DNA from: Candidatus Atribacteria bacterium
Lineage (GTDB): Bacteria > Atribacterota > Atribacteria > Atribacterales > Atribacteraceae
NCBI GenBank assembly: GCA_003561145.1
Contig: PWXL01000001.1
Span: 1 to 6,107 of the forward strand
DNA length: 6,107 bases
Reading direction: 5' to 3'
Shown here one piece after another: positions 6,017 to 6,107 of the stretch. Below the pieces are notes generated by a model. The model ran no database searches and was not told where the DNA came from. It saw only the letters and a program-made list of their open reading frames with translations. The position numbers were made by a program, and so were the translations under genes. Position 1 is the stretch's first letter. Each line of letters starts with the position of its first letter.

Positions 6017-6107
6017 ATGCGAATAGATCATGTTGCGATGTGGTCAAATGACATTGAAAAGCAAAAAGATTTTTACGTGAAGTATTTTCGTTGTACCGCA
6101 GGCGGAA
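6017..6107 (+). CDS. VOC-family (glyoxalase/bleomycin-resistance fold) protein, N-terminal fragment
   Basis: The first 30 codons of a protein running off the right edge. The N-terminus MRIDHVAMWSNDIEKQKDFY is typical of the first beta-alpha unit of the vicinal-oxygen-chelate fold: a short strand carrying a His (His5, the usual first metal ligand), then a helix beginning near Asp12 and ending in DFYVKYF (18-24). Known members include lactoylglutathione lyases, dioxygenases and antibiotic-binding proteins. The visible part cannot choose among them. The ATG is preceded by GGGGGGAGTGA at a good distance. It follows the transporter remnant by 25 bases and is probably cotranscribed with it. The family call rests on a short stretch. 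Confidence 0.75.
   Translation, partial: MRIDHVAMWSNDIEKQKDFYVKYFRCTAGG

Overview
The window is bacterial DNA of roughly balanced base composition. It has compact, same-strand genes, strong GGAGGTGA-type ribosome binding sites and at least one TTG start. That style is common in Bacillota and in other anaerobic lineages with strong Shine-Dalgarno signals (for example Synergistota, Spirochaetota, Atribacterota). I cannot name the organism from sequence alone.

The minus strand carries a five-gene cluster read from about 5300 down to the left edge. In order of transcription it encodes: E1 alpha of a thiamine-diphosphate-dependent 2-oxo acid (or acetoin) dehydrogenase (5235-4258); E1 beta (4255-3236); a class II ketose-bisphosphate-aldolase-like protein (3176-2277); the dihydrolipoyl acyltransferase E2 (2259-1099); and, after a 179-base gap holding degenerate 7-base repeats and a hairpin, a PfkB-family carbohydrate kinase (919 to the left edge, incomplete). 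No E3 (dihydrolipoamide dehydrogenase) gene is visible. The aldolase-like gene sits between E1 beta and E2, where a plain pyruvate or acetoin dehydrogenase operon would not have it. A kinase, an aldolase-like enzyme and an oxidative decarboxylation complex suggest a catabolic route: phosphorylate a sugar-like compound, cleave it, and oxidise a fragment to an acyl-CoA. The substrate is unknown. The aldolase-like protein has lost the catalytic Asp and the first zinc His of its family (Asn-Glu instead of Asp-His), so it may have a changed reaction or no aldolase activity.

The stretch 5236-5625 has no convincing gene. It separates the minus-strand cluster from plus-strand genes and holds a possible promoter, two palindromes and a hairpin. 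To its right, on the plus strand, is a short intact reading frame (5626-5991). It joins the first two membrane segments of an SLC13-type permease directly to that family's C-terminal end, which looks like an in-frame internal deletion. It is followed by the first 30 codons of a VOC (glyoxalase/bleomycin-resistance fold) protein that runs off the right edge.

The most interesting points are the altered aldolase in a dehydrogenase operon, the in-frame collapsed transporter, the unusual subunit-binding domain of E2, and the heptamer-repeat/hairpin element between E2 and the kinase.
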